Under the pieces are notes generated by a model. The model was not told where the DNA came from. It saw only the letters and a list, made by a program, of their open reading frames with translations, and made no database searches. A stretch of 64,000 nt of DNA from Bosea sp. BIWAKO-01 (GTDB taxonomy: Bacteria > Pseudomonadota > Alphaproteobacteria > Rhizobiales > Beijerinckiaceae), in the NCBI RefSeq assembly GCF_001748145.1, contig NZ_BCQA01000001.1, positions 2,287,501 through 2,351,500 of the forward strand, in the 5' to 3' direction. Below are positions 1-8,571 of the stretch, piece after piece (position 1 is the first letter of the stretch; each line of letters starts with the position of its first letter). Position numbers and translations under genes: made by a program.

Positions 1-1
1 C

Positions 2-166
2 GCCACGATGTGCCTGGTGCGCGGCATGATCGCCCAGACCGTGCTGCGGAAGGACCCCGCCTATTACGTCGAGATGCTGAATTTCTGGAAGCTTCAGGTC
101 CGCGAGCACTTTCCGACACAGACATCGCCCTCACGCCGGCCCGTTGCGGGGGTACACGCTTCATGA
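2..166 (+). CDS. C-terminal end of a probable TetR-family regulator (5'-truncated)
   Basis: The window opens inside a reading frame that ends with TGA at 164-166. The 54 visible residues contain a stretch reading RGMIAQTVLRKDPAYYVEML followed by FWK and REHF, which resembles the last helices of the ligand-binding domain of TetR/AcrR regulators; no DNA-binding domain is in view, so the family call is tentative. Its stop overlaps the ATG of the next gene (ATGA), which implies translational coupling to the ABC operon. If it is a regulator it is probably the local regulator of that transporter. Confidence 0.4.
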   Translation, partial: ATMCLVRGMIAQTVLRKDPAYYVEMLNFWKLQVREHFPTQTSPSRRPVAGVHAS

Positions 167-927
167 CGCCGCTGCTGACGGTCACGGGCCTGAAGCTCGA
201 CTTCTACGGCGTGCATGTGCTGCGCGGTGTTGATCTCGCCGTGCCGGCCGGAAGCTTTACCGGCCTGATCGGCCCCAACGGTGCCGGCAAGTCGACCTTG
301 TTCAATGCTGTATCGGGACTGTACCGGCCCAAGGGCGGCACCGTCGCGCTGGGGCCAAAGGATGCAACGGGCCTGGCACCGGAAGAACTCGTCGCGGCGG
401 GGCTTGTGCGGACCTTTCAGCTGGCACGGGGCTTCCCCAAGCTCAGCGTCTTCCAACATCTGATGCTCTATGGCGCGGATCAGCCCGGCGAGAATCTGCT
501 CGCGGGGTTATTCGGCTCTTCTGCCGCGCGCCGCCGCGAAGCCGAGCTGGCCGAGCGCGCCTTCGAGATTGCGCGCCGGCTGAAGCTCGACCACGTGCTC
601 GATAATCCGGTCACGGCGCTGTCCGGCGGCCAGAAGAAACTGGTCGAGATCGGGCGAGCCCTGATGGCCAGGCCAAAGATCCTGCTGCTCGACGAGCCGA
701 TGGCGGGCGTCAATCCGAGCCTGGCCGACGAGATCGCCGAGCATCTCGTCGGGCTCAACCGTGAAGGCCTGACGATCTGCCTGATCGAGCACGACATGGC
801 GCTGATCAAGCGCCTCTGCCAACCGGTCGTCGTCATGGCCGAGGGCAGGACCCTGACCCAGGGGTCGTTCGAGGAGGTTGCCGCCGACATCCGAGTGCAG
901 GAAGCCTATCTCGGGAGGCGGCATTGA
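163..927 (+). CDS. livG: Branched-chain amino acid-type ABC transporter ATP-binding protein (LivG-like)
   Basis: A 254-residue cytoplasmic ATPase of the HAAT importer family. Walker A (GPNGAGKST), the ABC signature (LSGGQKKL) and Walker B (ILLLDEP) are all present, followed by a switch histidine in LIEHDM. The longer upstream reading frame from position 10 runs over the preceding gene in another frame, so I chose the ATG at 163 that overlaps its stop. It is the first of two ATPases; livF starts four bases before its end. The substrate cannot be told from the ATPase; HAAT systems carry branched-chain amino acids, amides, urea and aromatic acids. Confidence 0.93.
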   Translation: MTPLLTVTGLKLDFYGVHVLRGVDLAVPAGSFTGLIGPNGAGKSTLFNAVSGLYRPKGGTVALGPKDATGLAPEELVAAGLVRTFQLARGFPKLSVFQHLMLYGADQPGENLLAGLFGSSAARRREAELAERAFEIARRLKLDHVLDNPVTALSGGQKKLVEIGRALMARPKILLLDEPMAGVNPSLADEIAEHLVGLNREGLTICLIEHDMALIKRLCQPVVVMAEGRTLTQGSFEEVAADIRVQEAYLGRRH

Positions 928-1649
928 ACGTCGCGGCGGGCGCCGCCCTGCTCTCGGTCGAAGGTGTTGTCGCCGGCTATGGCGCGGCCGAAGAAATTCT
1001 CAAGGGCACGTCGCTCACAGTTGCACCAGGCGAGATCGTTTCGATCATCGGGCCGAACGGAGCCGGTAAATCGACCTTGCTCAAGACCGTCGCCGGGCTG
1101 GTTGCGGCGCGCAAGGGTCAGATCAGCCTGAACGGCGCGGATATCACGGCTGCGAATGCGCTTGGCCGGGCGCGGGCCGGCATCGGCTTCGTACCGCAGG
1201 AACGCAATGTCTTTGGAGCGATGACGGTTGCCGAGAATCTGGAGATCAGCGGTTTCCAGGATCCTGGCGGCGTCAGGACGCGCAGCGACGAGATGTACCA
1301 GCGCTATCCGATGCTGGCGGACAAGCGGCGCGCGCTGGCGCGTACGCTCTCGGGCGGGCAGCGACAGATCCTGGCGATGGCGATGGGGCTTATGAATGCG
1401 CCGAGCCTGCTGCTGCTCGACGAGCCGACCGCCGGGCTCTCGCCCAAGGCGGCTGATGAACTGTTCGAGGCGATCGTCGCCCTGAACAAGGGCGGGTTGC
1501 CGATCCTGATGGTCGAGCAGCACGCGCTCGAGGCGCTTGAAATCTCGACGCGGGGCTATGTCCTCGTTTCCGGACGCAACAGCCGAGAGGGGGCGGGACC
1601 TGCCCTCGCCGCCGACCCCGATATCCGCCGCCTCTTCCTGGGCGGCTGA
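924..1649 (+). CDS. livF: Branched-chain amino acid-type ABC transporter ATP-binding protein (LivF-like)
   Basis: A 241-residue partner ATPase with Walker A (GPNGAGKST), signature (LSGGQRQI), Walker B (LLLLDEP) and an MVEQH switch region. It starts with TTG at 924, overlapping the livG stop (TTGA), and is preceded by a strong GGGAGG ribosome-binding site inside the end of livG. Length is usual for LivF. It would pair with LivG to energise the LivH/LivM permease encoded downstream. Confidence 0.93.
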   Translation: MNVAAGAALLSVEGVVAGYGAAEEILKGTSLTVAPGEIVSIIGPNGAGKSTLLKTVAGLVAARKGQISLNGADITAANALGRARAGIGFVPQERNVFGAMTVAENLEISGFQDPGGVRTRSDEMYQRYPMLADKRRALARTLSGGQRQILAMAMGLMNAPSLLLLDEPTAGLSPKAADELFEAIVALNKGGLPILMVEQHALEALEISTRGYVLVSGRNSREGAGPALAADPDIRRLFLGG

Positions 1650-1690
1650 AGCCGACGCCGACGCAGTTCAAGAAACATAAGGGGATCACC

Positions 1691-2896
1691 ATGGCCGAAT
1701 TCATGACGAACCGCCGGACGCTCCTGACGGGTGCCGCCGCGCTTGCCGGCATCGGCGCGCTACCGAAGCTCGCGCTCGCCCAGGGCGCGCCGATCAGGAT
1801 CGGCACCCTGACGCCGTTGACCGGCTCGGGCGGTCCCTATGGCCCGGTGATGGTCAAGGCGGTCAAGGCCGTCATCGATGAGGTTAATGCGGCAGGTGGC
1901 GTGCTCGGGCGCAAGATCGAGCTGATCTCGGAGGACGATCAGACCAATCCGGAAGCCGGCGTCCGTGCGGCGCGCAAGCTGATCGACGTCGACAAGGTCT
2001 CGGCCATTCTCGGCACCTGGGCCTCCTCGGTCACGACCGCGGTCGCGCCGCTCTGCTGGGAATCGAAGACCTTCCTTGCGACCGTCTCGGGCGCGGATTC
2101 GATCACGCAGTTGCCGCATCAGGGCTATCTGATCCGCACGCAGCCGACGACGACCCTGCAGGGCCGCAAGTTCGGCGAGTTCGTCATCGCCGAGAAGGCC
2201 AAGCGCGTCTTCTTCTTGTCGCCGCAGACGCCCTTCGCCAAGAGCCAGTTCGACAACATCACCGAGGCGGTGAAGAAGGGCGGCGGCGAGACGGCATCCC
2301 TGATCTATGACGACAAGAAGCCGGCCTACCGCACCGAGATCGACGAGGTGCTGCGCTTCAAGCCTGACGCGGTCGTGTTCGGCGGCTATACGCCCGACAC
2401 AGCCGTGATGCTGAAGGACCTGTTCCGCGCCGGCTTCGGCGGCCTGAAAGTCGCCTTCGGCTATTCGGTGAACCAGAAGCTGGTCGACAGCGTTCCGGCC
2501 GATGTCGTCGACAAGACCTACACGATCTCGCCCTCGTCGGCGGAAGGCTCGAAGGCCTATGAGCGCCTGGTCAAGTTGATCGGCGTGCCTTCGCCCGATC
2601 CCTACACCACGCAGATCTATGATCAGATCAACCTGGTTCTGATGGCGATCGCGCTGGCCGGCGATGCCTCCGGCACGGCGATCAAGGATACGATCCGCAA
2701 GGCCAGCCAGGCGCCGGGCGGTGCCAAGATCGACAACGCCATTGACGGTCTGAAGGCGATCGCAGCCAAGCAGCCTGTCGACTATGACGGCGCCAGCGGC
2801 CCGTGCGACTTCACCGAGACTGGCGATATCAGCGACTCGAAGTTCCGCTACGAGCAGGTCCAGGGCGGGAAGATCGTCCTGATCAAGATCGCCTGA
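1691..2896 (+). CDS. Periplasmic substrate-binding protein of a LivK/HAAT-type ABC transporter
   Basis: A 401-residue Periplasmic_binding_protein_6-type receptor. The N-terminus has a twin-arginine (NRRTLLTGAAALAG) hydrophobic signal ending near ALAQG, so export through Tat is likely. The mature start IRIGTLTPLTGSGGPYG is typical of amino acid/amide-binding HAAT receptors, as is the later NPEAGVRAARKLID segment. A purine-rich RBS (aagggga) precedes the ATG. It lies between the ATPase and permease genes of one operon, which suggests a single dedicated importer. The co-transcribed amidohydrolase hints at an amide- or peptide-like substrate, which is inference. Confidence 0.92.
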   Translation: MAEFMTNRRTLLTGAAALAGIGALPKLALAQGAPIRIGTLTPLTGSGGPYGPVMVKAVKAVIDEVNAAGGVLGRKIELISEDDQTNPEAGVRAARKLIDVDKVSAILGTWASSVTTAVAPLCWESKTFLATVSGADSITQLPHQGYLIRTQPTTTLQGRKFGEFVIAEKAKRVFFLSPQTPFAKSQFDNITEAVKKGGGETASLIYDDKKPAYRTEIDEVLRFKPDAVVFGGYTPDTAVMLKDLFRAGFGGLKVAFGYSVNQKLVDSVPADVVDKTYTISPSSAEGSKAYERLVKLIGVPSPDPYTTQIYDQINLVLMAIALAGDASGTAIKDTIRKASQAPGGAKIDNAIDGLKAIAAKQPVDYDGASGPCDFTETGDISDSKFRYEQVQGGKIVLIKIA

Positions 2897-2913
2897 TCCC
2901 GAAAGACCCGCGC

Positions 2914-3777
2914 GTGACCCTTTTCCTGCAGGCGCTCATGAACGGGCTGATGACCGGGGCGCTGATCGCCGTCCCGGCTGTCGGCTTCTCGGCCATTTTC
3001 GCCGTGCTGCGCTATCCCAACTTCGCCATCGCATCCTATGCCACCATTGGTGCCTTTGCCGCATGGTGGGCGAATGTGGTGCTGGGGCTGCCGATCATTC
3101 CGGCTCTCGTGATTGCGTTTGCAATCGCCGGAGCCGTCGGCGTGGTCGCGGAGGAGAGTGCGCTCAGCCGCCTGCGCGGGAACGGGGCGCTCATCGTCGC
3201 CATCGCCTCGATCGCGCTCAATCTCGTGCTCGAGAATATCGTCCGCTTCATCTTCGGCAACGACATGCGCGGCTATGACCTGCCCCTGATGCGCGACATG
3301 CGCTTCGGCGATCTGCGGATCGGCCCGCAGCAGCTGCAAAGCCTCGCGCTGGCGGTCGTGATCATGGCGGGGATGTTTGCCTTCCTGCGCTATACGCGCT
3401 TCGGCAAGGCCATGCGCGCAGTCGCCGACAATCCCGATCTCGCCCGGCTGAAGGGCATCGATCCGGCCCGGATCGCCATCGTCACCGTCTTCCTGGGCGC
3501 GGGGCTCACCGGTGTCGGCGGCGTGCTGATCGGCCTCGATACCTCGATCGACCCGCTCACCGGCTATCGCGTGTTGCTGTCGGTCTTCGCCGCAGCGGTG
3601 CTCGGCGGGCTCGGCTCGATCCCTGGCGCTGTGGTTGGAGCGCTTGCGCTCGGCATCGCCGAGGAACTGGCGTTGATCGCGGTGCCCGCAACCTATCGCA
3701 CCGCCGTCGGCTTCATCGCGATCCTGATCATGCTGACCTTCCGCCCGCGCGGCATCCTGGGCGAGAGGGCGGTCTGA
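2914..3777 (+). CDS. livH: ABC transporter permease (LivH-like)
   Basis: A 287-residue inner-membrane permease with about eight hydrophobic segments. The conserved HAAT permease segment near residues 225-235 (VLGGLGSIPGAVVGALALG) is present. The open frame extends upstream into the receptor gene, so I chose GTG at 2914, just after the receptor stop (ATG at 2938 is an alternative that would shorten it by eight residues). Its stop overlaps the livM ATG by one base (TGATG). Confidence 0.9.
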   Translation: MTLFLQALMNGLMTGALIAVPAVGFSAIFAVLRYPNFAIASYATIGAFAAWWANVVLGLPIIPALVIAFAIAGAVGVVAEESALSRLRGNGALIVAIASIALNLVLENIVRFIFGNDMRGYDLPLMRDMRFGDLRIGPQQLQSLALAVVIMAGMFAFLRYTRFGKAMRAVADNPDLARLKGIDPARIAIVTVFLGAGLTGVGGVLIGLDTSIDPLTGYRVLLSVFAAAVLGGLGSIPGAVVGALALGIAEELALIAVPATYRTAVGFIAILIMLTFRPRGILGERAV

Positions 3778-4691
3778 TGTTGTCCTATGTCATCTTCACC
3801 CTGACGCTCTGCGGCATCTACGCGCTGCTCGCGCTCAGCCTGAACCTGATCTGGGGCGGCGTCGGACTGGTCAATCTCGGTCTCGCCGGGTTCTTTGCGG
3901 TCGGAGCCTATGCTTCCGCGCTGGCGACCGGGGCAGGGGCGCCGGTGCTCATCGGCTGGACCGCAGCGCTCGCGGTCGGCGCGGTGGTCGGGCTTGTCGT
4001 CACATTCGCGACCTTGCGGCTGCGCGACGACTATCTCGCCATCGTCACCCTCGGCTTTGCCGAGGTGATCCGGCTCGTTGCATTGAACGAACGCTGGCTC
4101 ACCAAGGGATCCGACGGCATTTCCGGGATCAAGGCGCCTCTCAAGGCCGAGCTCGGCCTCATGGGCTTCAACCTCTTCTATCTCGGTCTGGTCACGCTGA
4201 TCGTGGCCGGCGTCTGGCTGCTGCTGCGACGGCTCGACGGCTCGCCCTATGGAAGGGCGATGAAGGCGATCCGCGAGGATCAGCAGCTTGCGGCCTTCGC
4301 TGGAAAGACGGTGCTGCGTTTCAAGCTCCAGGCCTTCGCGCTCTCAGCTGCCATCGCGGCATTGGCCGGTGCGCTGTATGCGCATTTCCAGTCTTATGTG
4401 TCGCCTGACCATTTCCAGCCGCTGATCACGATCTACATCTTCCTGGCGGTGACTGCCGGCGGTGTCGGTCGCCCGAGCGGCGCTGTCGTCGGCGCTTATC
4501 TCGTCGTGATCTTCCTCGAGGCCACGCGCTTCGCCACCGAATGGGTGCCGGGTCTGCAGCCTGTCCAGGTCGCGGCACTGCGCGAGATCCTGGTTGGGCT
4601 CGCGCTGATCCTCGTCCTGCACCTGCGGCCACAGGGACTCCTGCCCGAACGCATTCCACGGGCCCCCAAGCCCGCCCCTTTCAAAGCCTGA
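3777..4691 (+). CDS. livM: ABC transporter permease (LivM-like)
   Basis: A 304-residue inner-membrane permease with the LivM-type pattern of hydrophobic helices. It carries the motif LRLRDDYLAIVTLGFAEVIR, and the conserved GKTVLRFKLQAFALSAAIAA segment precedes the last helices. It overlaps livH by one base and completes the importer. A short cytoplasmic tail follows LRPQGLLP, as is normal for the family. Confidence 0.92.
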   Translation: MLSYVIFTLTLCGIYALLALSLNLIWGGVGLVNLGLAGFFAVGAYASALATGAGAPVLIGWTAALAVGAVVGLVVTFATLRLRDDYLAIVTLGFAEVIRLVALNERWLTKGSDGISGIKAPLKAELGLMGFNLFYLGLVTLIVAGVWLLLRRLDGSPYGRAMKAIREDQQLAAFAGKTVLRFKLQAFALSAAIAALAGALYAHFQSYVSPDHFQPLITIYIFLAVTAGGVGRPSGAVVGAYLVVIFLEATRFATEWVPGLQPVQVAALREILVGLALILVLHLRPQGLLPERIPRAPKPAPFKA

Positions 4692-4706
4692 ATCCCGGAG
4701 TTCACG

Positions 4707-5195
4707 ATGTCCGATGATCTTGCCGTCCTGTCGCGCCTGCTTGCAGAGCCCGGCCAGCCGGACACGCTGTTCAAGGCCTTCGAGGCTGCGACCAAGCAGC
4801 TCGTCGGGCATGAGCTCTTCACCCTGCTCTATGTCGATGGCGAGGAGGTCGCGCGGATCTATTCGAACCGCCCGGCCGAATATCCGGTCTCGGGCCGCAA
4901 GACGATGGGGCCGACGCCCTGGGGCGACCATGTCCTCAAGGGGCGCAAGCCCTATCTCGGGCGCGACAAGGCCGGAATCCGCTGGGCCTTCTTCGATCAC
5001 GTGCTGATCGAGAGCATGGGCCTCGGCTCGGTCATCAACGTGCCTGCGCTCTATGACGGCAAGGTCGTCGGCACGATCAACCTGCTCGCGCCGGAAGGCT
5101 TCTATCGCGAGGAGCATGTGCCGCTGGTCGAGCGGCTGGCGCCTCTGCTGGTTCCCGCATTCCTGGCTGCCCGCGCAGAAGCGCGCGCTGTCTGA
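4707..5195 (+). CDS. GAF-domain protein
   Basis: A 162-residue soluble protein that consists of a single GAF fold, recognisable from HELFTLLYVDGEEVARIYSN near the N-terminus and the C-terminal GSVINVPALYDGKVVGTINL strand pair. There is no output domain, so it is not itself a kinase or cyclase. It sits 15 bases after livM and 27 before the amidohydrolase, inside the transport operon. Stand-alone GAF proteins in such operons may bind the transported compound or a product, or could be catalytic; neither can be decided here. Confidence 0.8.
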   Translation: MSDDLAVLSRLLAEPGQPDTLFKAFEAATKQLVGHELFTLLYVDGEEVARIYSNRPAEYPVSGRKTMGPTPWGDHVLKGRKPYLGRDKAGIRWAFFDHVLIESMGLGSVINVPALYDGKVVGTINLLAPEGFYREEHVPLVERLAPLLVPAFLAARAEARAV

Positions 5196-5222
5196 CAGCT
5201 CTCATCCGACTGGAGAAATGCC

Positions 5223-6458
5223 GTGGCTTCCACCCTCTTCACCAATGCCCGCATCGTCGACGGCACCGCGCAAGAGCGCGGTGCACCGGTCTCAGTCCTG
5301 GTCGAGGGCGGGACGATCCGCGAGGTCGGCAAGACCGTGTCCGCCGGCAAGGCGAAGGTGATCGATCTGGCGGGCCGGACCTTGATGCCCGGGCTGATCG
5401 ACGCGCATGTGCATGTCATCGCGGGCGTCGCCGATCTCGGGCGCAATGCGGCGCTGCCGGACTCCCTCGTGACGGTGCGCTCCCTCGTGATCATGCGCGA
5501 GATGCTGCTGCGCGGCTTCACCACAGTACGTGATGTCGGCGGCGCCGATTTCGGGCTGAAGGTCGCGACCGAGGAGGGGCATTACCCGACACCGCGCCTC
5601 GTCATTTCCGGCAAGGCGCTGAGCCAGACCGGCGGCCATGCCGATTTCCGCGGCCGCTATGACGATCGCGAGGCGGTGGCGACCCGCCATCGGCTCGGCG
5701 CTCTCGGCCGCATTTGCGACGGCATCGACCAGGTGCGCCGCGCGGCCCGCGAGGAGCTCAAGGGCGGAGCCGATTTCATCAAGATCATGGCCAATGGCGG
5801 CTGTGCCTCTCCGACCGATCCGATCCATTTCCTCGGCTATTCCGTGAGCGAACTCGAGGCAATAGTCGAGGAAGCCCGGATGGCCGGCACTTATGTCTCG
5901 GCCCATGTCTATACGGACGACGCGATCCGCCGCTGCGTCGAGGCGGGCGTCCACTCGCTCGAACATTGCAACCTGATCCAGGCGGACACAGCCAAGCTCG
6001 CCGCCGCGAAGGGCGCCGTCGCCGTGCCGACCCTGGTGACCTATGACAAGCTCGCCAGCGAAGGAGGCAAGCTCGGCTTCCCGCCGGATTCCATCGACAA
6101 GGTCGAGAATGTCCGTGTCGCCGGCATGGATTCGCTCGCCATCATGAGGAAGGCGGGCCTGCCCATGGCCTATGGCAGCGATCTTCTCGGCGAGATGCAT
6201 CGGCACCAGTCCGAGGAGTTCGTCATTCGCGGCCGCGCCCTGCCGGCGCATGAGGTGATCAGTGCTGCCACTCATGTCGCGGCGAAGCTGCTCGGGCTCG
6301 AAGGCAAGATCGGGACGGTCGCGCCGGGCGCCCATGCCGACCTGATCGTCGTCGACGGCGATCCGCTGAAGGACCTGGCGTTGCTGACCCGCCAGGGCCG
6401 GCATATGCCGCTGATCATGAAGGGCGGCGCGTTCATGAAGCGCTCAAGCCTGAGCTGA
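5223..6458 (+). CDS. Metal-dependent amidohydrolase (imidazolonepropionase/Xaa-Pro dipeptidase-like)
   Basis: A 411-residue TIM-barrel amidohydrolase of the COG1228 type. Metal ligands are visible in order: DAHVHV (HxH), the carboxylatable lysine in ADFIKIMANGG, histidines in SAHVY and LEHCN, and the aspartate in YGSDLLG. The start is GTG at 5223 behind a GGAG site. As last gene of the Liv-type operon it probably hydrolyses the imported molecule, by analogy with peptidase/amidase members of the family. The C-terminal LGLEGKIGTVAPGAHADLIV is the usual closing beta-sandwich of these enzymes. Confidence 0.9.
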   Translation: MASTLFTNARIVDGTAQERGAPVSVLVEGGTIREVGKTVSAGKAKVIDLAGRTLMPGLIDAHVHVIAGVADLGRNAALPDSLVTVRSLVIMREMLLRGFTTVRDVGGADFGLKVATEEGHYPTPRLVISGKALSQTGGHADFRGRYDDREAVATRHRLGALGRICDGIDQVRRAAREELKGGADFIKIMANGGCASPTDPIHFLGYSVSELEAIVEEARMAGTYVSAHVYTDDAIRRCVEAGVHSLEHCNLIQADTAKLAAAKGAVAVPTLVTYDKLASEGGKLGFPPDSIDKVENVRVAGMDSLAIMRKAGLPMAYGSDLLGEMHRHQSEEFVIRGRALPAHEVISAATHVAAKLLGLEGKIGTVAPGAHADLIVVDGDPLKDLALLTRQGRHMPLIMKGGAFMKRSSLS

Positions 6459-6484
6459 GCCCGCTGGCGGGCAGACAAGCGAGT

Positions 6485-6520
6485 GGTTCCGGGACGATCG
6501 GTCAGCCGAGGCCCGGAACC
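6485..6520 (+). terminator. Putative transcription terminator after the Liv-type operon
   Basis: A 9-bp perfect stem (GGTTCCGGG at 6485-6493 with CCCGGAACC at 6512-6520) and an 18-base loop lie 27 bases after the amidohydrolase stop. There is no U-tract, so an intrinsic terminator is only possible. The rest of 6459-6660 holds no recognisable gene. Confidence 0.4.
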
Positions 6521-6660
6521 CGGTTCCACAGCCGTGTGTCAAAGGCTCGCCGGGCGGAGCCTGTGTCCCGGGCCTGGCAGCCCATTCGCCGTTGACTTCG
6601 CGGAGGAGGAGAGGAGGATGTCGTCCTGACGCGTCGCCAGGCAACAAAGGGGCGCCTCCG

Positions 6661-7131
6661 ATGACAATCGCAAAGAAACTCCAGGCCTATATCGACGGTG
6701 AAGGCATCGCCTATGACACCGTCGCGCATCACCGTACGGCGACCAGCAGTCAATCGGCGCAGGCCGCCCATGTCCCAGGCAGCAGGATGGCCAAATCCGT
6801 GGTCGTGCACCACGAGGCGGGGTATGTCCTGGCCGTTGTTCCCAGCACACACCGCATCGAGCTCTCGACCTTGCAGGATGTGATACACCGACGGCTCGGT
6901 CTCGCCTCGGAGGATGAGGTGAGCTCGCTGTTCGTCGATTGCGACCTGGGCGCGGTTCCGCCGATCGGATCAGCCTATGACGTACCGGTGATCCTCGATG
7001 AAAGCCTTCATGACGCCAGAGACGTCTATTTCGAGGGTGGCGACCACAAGACGCTGGTGCGCGTCAGCGGGCCCGATTTTCGTAACCTCATGAAGGATGC
7101 GCGGGTCGCCCGCTTCAGCCACCCGTCCTAG
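6661..7131 (+). CDS. YbaK/EbsC-type aminoacyl-tRNA deacylase-like protein
   Basis: A 156-residue YbaK-domain protein. The core elements are the early SQSAQAAHVPGSRMAKSVVV segment with the functional lysine of the family, the VVPSTHRIEL strand and the late GDHKTLVRVSG strand. Family members hydrolyse mischarged aminoacyl-tRNA (ProXp, YbaK), but divergent copies have unknown substrates. I chose the ATG at 6661 over in-frame upstream codons because the conserved fold starts there. A gap of 202 bases separates it from the amidohydrolase, so it is probably its own unit. A second YbaK-family gene occurs at 20986-21453. Confidence 0.85.
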   Translation: MTIAKKLQAYIDGEGIAYDTVAHHRTATSSQSAQAAHVPGSRMAKSVVVHHEAGYVLAVVPSTHRIELSTLQDVIHRRLGLASEDEVSSLFVDCDLGAVPPIGSAYDVPVILDESLHDARDVYFEGGDHKTLVRVSGPDFRNLMKDARVARFSHPS

Positions 7132-7161
7132 ACATCGCCATCGCGCGGGGCGACAGAGCCC

Positions 7162-8406
7162 TTATCGATCGGCCCGCGCGACCACGGAGCGCAACAGGAC
7201 ATTCAGTCCGGGCTCCAGATCCTCGCGCGTGCAGAGTTCCAGGTTGTTATGGGTGATGCCGTTTTTGCACGGCGCGAAGATCATCGCCGTCGGAGCATGG
7301 CGGGCGACGAAATAGGCGTCGTGCCCGGCCTGGCTCAGGATATCCTGCGTCCGGTAGCCGAGTCCGAGCGAGACAGAGCGGATGCCCTCGATCAGCTCGT
7401 CCGAGAAAATCCGCCCGCCCCAGTTCCAGGTGTCGAGGATTTCGGCCGTGCAGCCGCCGCGTGCAGCGGCTTCGCCAATGGCGCGGCGCACGCGCTCGGC
7501 CATGACCAGGGTGGTCTCTGCGTCGGGATGGCGGACGTCGCAAACCGCCTGTGCCCAGTCCGACAGGATGCCAGGCTTGTTCGGCCAGGCGACGAGCCGC
7601 GAACCTGTCGCCTTGCCGCCCGTGCCGGCGTTCTCCCAGCCGATATCGTCGACCGCAGTGAGCAGGCGCGCGCCGGCCACCAGGGCATTCTTGCGCCGCT
7701 CCATCGGCCAGGGTCCGGTATGGGCGGTTTCGCCTCGGAATTCGACGAGCATGCCGCAACTGGGGTAGCCGCCGGTAACGACGCCGACCTGCATGCGCTC
7801 GCGGTCGAGGATCGGGCCCTGTTCGATATGGAACTCGAAATAGGCGTCGAAGGCGTGCGGGCTTGCCTCCATCTCACCGAGATAGCCGATGCGCTGCAGT
7901 TCCTCGCCGAGGCTGATTCCGTCATCGTCGGTGCGACCGCGGGCCCAGTCCAGAGTGTAGGTGCCGGTGAAGCAGCCCGAGCCGACCATCGGCGGGGAGA
8001 AGCGACCGCCCTCCTCATTGGTCCAGTTCACGATCTCCAGCGGGCGGCGCGTGCGATGGCCGATGGCATCGAGCGTGCGGCAGACTTCGAGCGCGCCGAG
8101 CACGCCGGCGATGCCGTCGAAGCGGCCGCCATTCACCTGCGTGTCGAGATGGCTTCCCATCACGACGGGAGGCAGTGTGTCGTCGCGGCCCTGACGCCGG
8201 GCGAAGATATTGCCGATTCCGTCGATGCGGACGCTGAGGCCGGCCTCCCGGCACCAGCCGACGAACTCGTCGCGGACCTGCTTGTCGGCGTCCGACAGGG
8301 CAAGCCTGGAGAGACCGCCCGGCCGGCCCGGACCGATCTCGCCCGACCGTTCGATTGTCGTCCAGAAGCGCTCGATGTCGATGCGGGCGGCGGCAGGGGG
8401 GCTCAT
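7162..8406 (-). CDS. Zn-dependent M20 amidase/carbamoylase (N-carbamoyl-L-amino-acid hydrolase or allantoate amidohydrolase family)
   Basis: A 414-residue M20-type hydrolase of the hydantoinase/carbamoylase subfamily. The dinuclear metal site can be read off: GSHLDTQ (His), GRFDGIAG (Asp), NEEGGRF (Glu pair), HIEQGP (His) and AGHDAYFVA (His). The family cleaves N-carbamoyl amino acids, ureidopropionate or allantoate to release CO2 and ammonia. Length is typical. It lies downstream of, and on the same strand as, the ABC importer genes but 165 bases away, and an 11-bp inverted repeat sits just upstream of its start, so it may be controlled separately. Confidence 0.88.
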   Translation of the reverse strand: MSPPAAARIDIERFWTTIERSGEIGPGRPGGLSRLALSDADKQVRDEFVGWCREAGLSVRIDGIGNIFARRQGRDDTLPPVVMGSHLDTQVNGGRFDGIAGVLGALEVCRTLDAIGHRTRRPLEIVNWTNEEGGRFSPPMVGSGCFTGTYTLDWARGRTDDDGISLGEELQRIGYLGEMEASPHAFDAYFEFHIEQGPILDRERMQVGVVTGGYPSCGMLVEFRGETAHTGPWPMERRKNALVAGARLLTAVDDIGWENAGTGGKATGSRLVAWPNKPGILSDWAQAVCDVRHPDAETTLVMAERVRRAIGEAAARGGCTAEILDTWNWGGRIFSDELIEGIRSVSLGLGYRTQDILSQAGHDAYFVARHAPTAMIFAPCKNGITHNNLELCTREDLEPGLNVLLRSVVARADR

Positions 8407-8435
8407 GGCGAAGGTCTCTTGCGCAAGGTCGGCGA

Positions 8436-8472
8436 GCGATGCCGTGCAAGCAAATAGCCGTCACGGCATCGC
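8436..8472. promoter_or_regulatory. 11-bp perfect inverted repeat upstream of the M20 amidase gene
   Basis: GCGATGCCGTG (8436-8446) and CACGGCATCGC (8462-8472) are exact reverse complements with a 15-base spacer, located 30-66 bases upstream of the start codon. It could be an operator dyad or a stem that ends importer transcription; no U-tract follows on the minus strand, so I favour a regulatory site. Confidence 0.45.
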
Positions 8473-8571
8473 GGGATGCACCAACTCTGAGCGGCGCGGC
8501 ACCGTTCTGGCAAATGGATATTCGTCATGGCCTCGCCCGGCGCCGCGCATTGGTCGTGATTCTCGCCAGTC

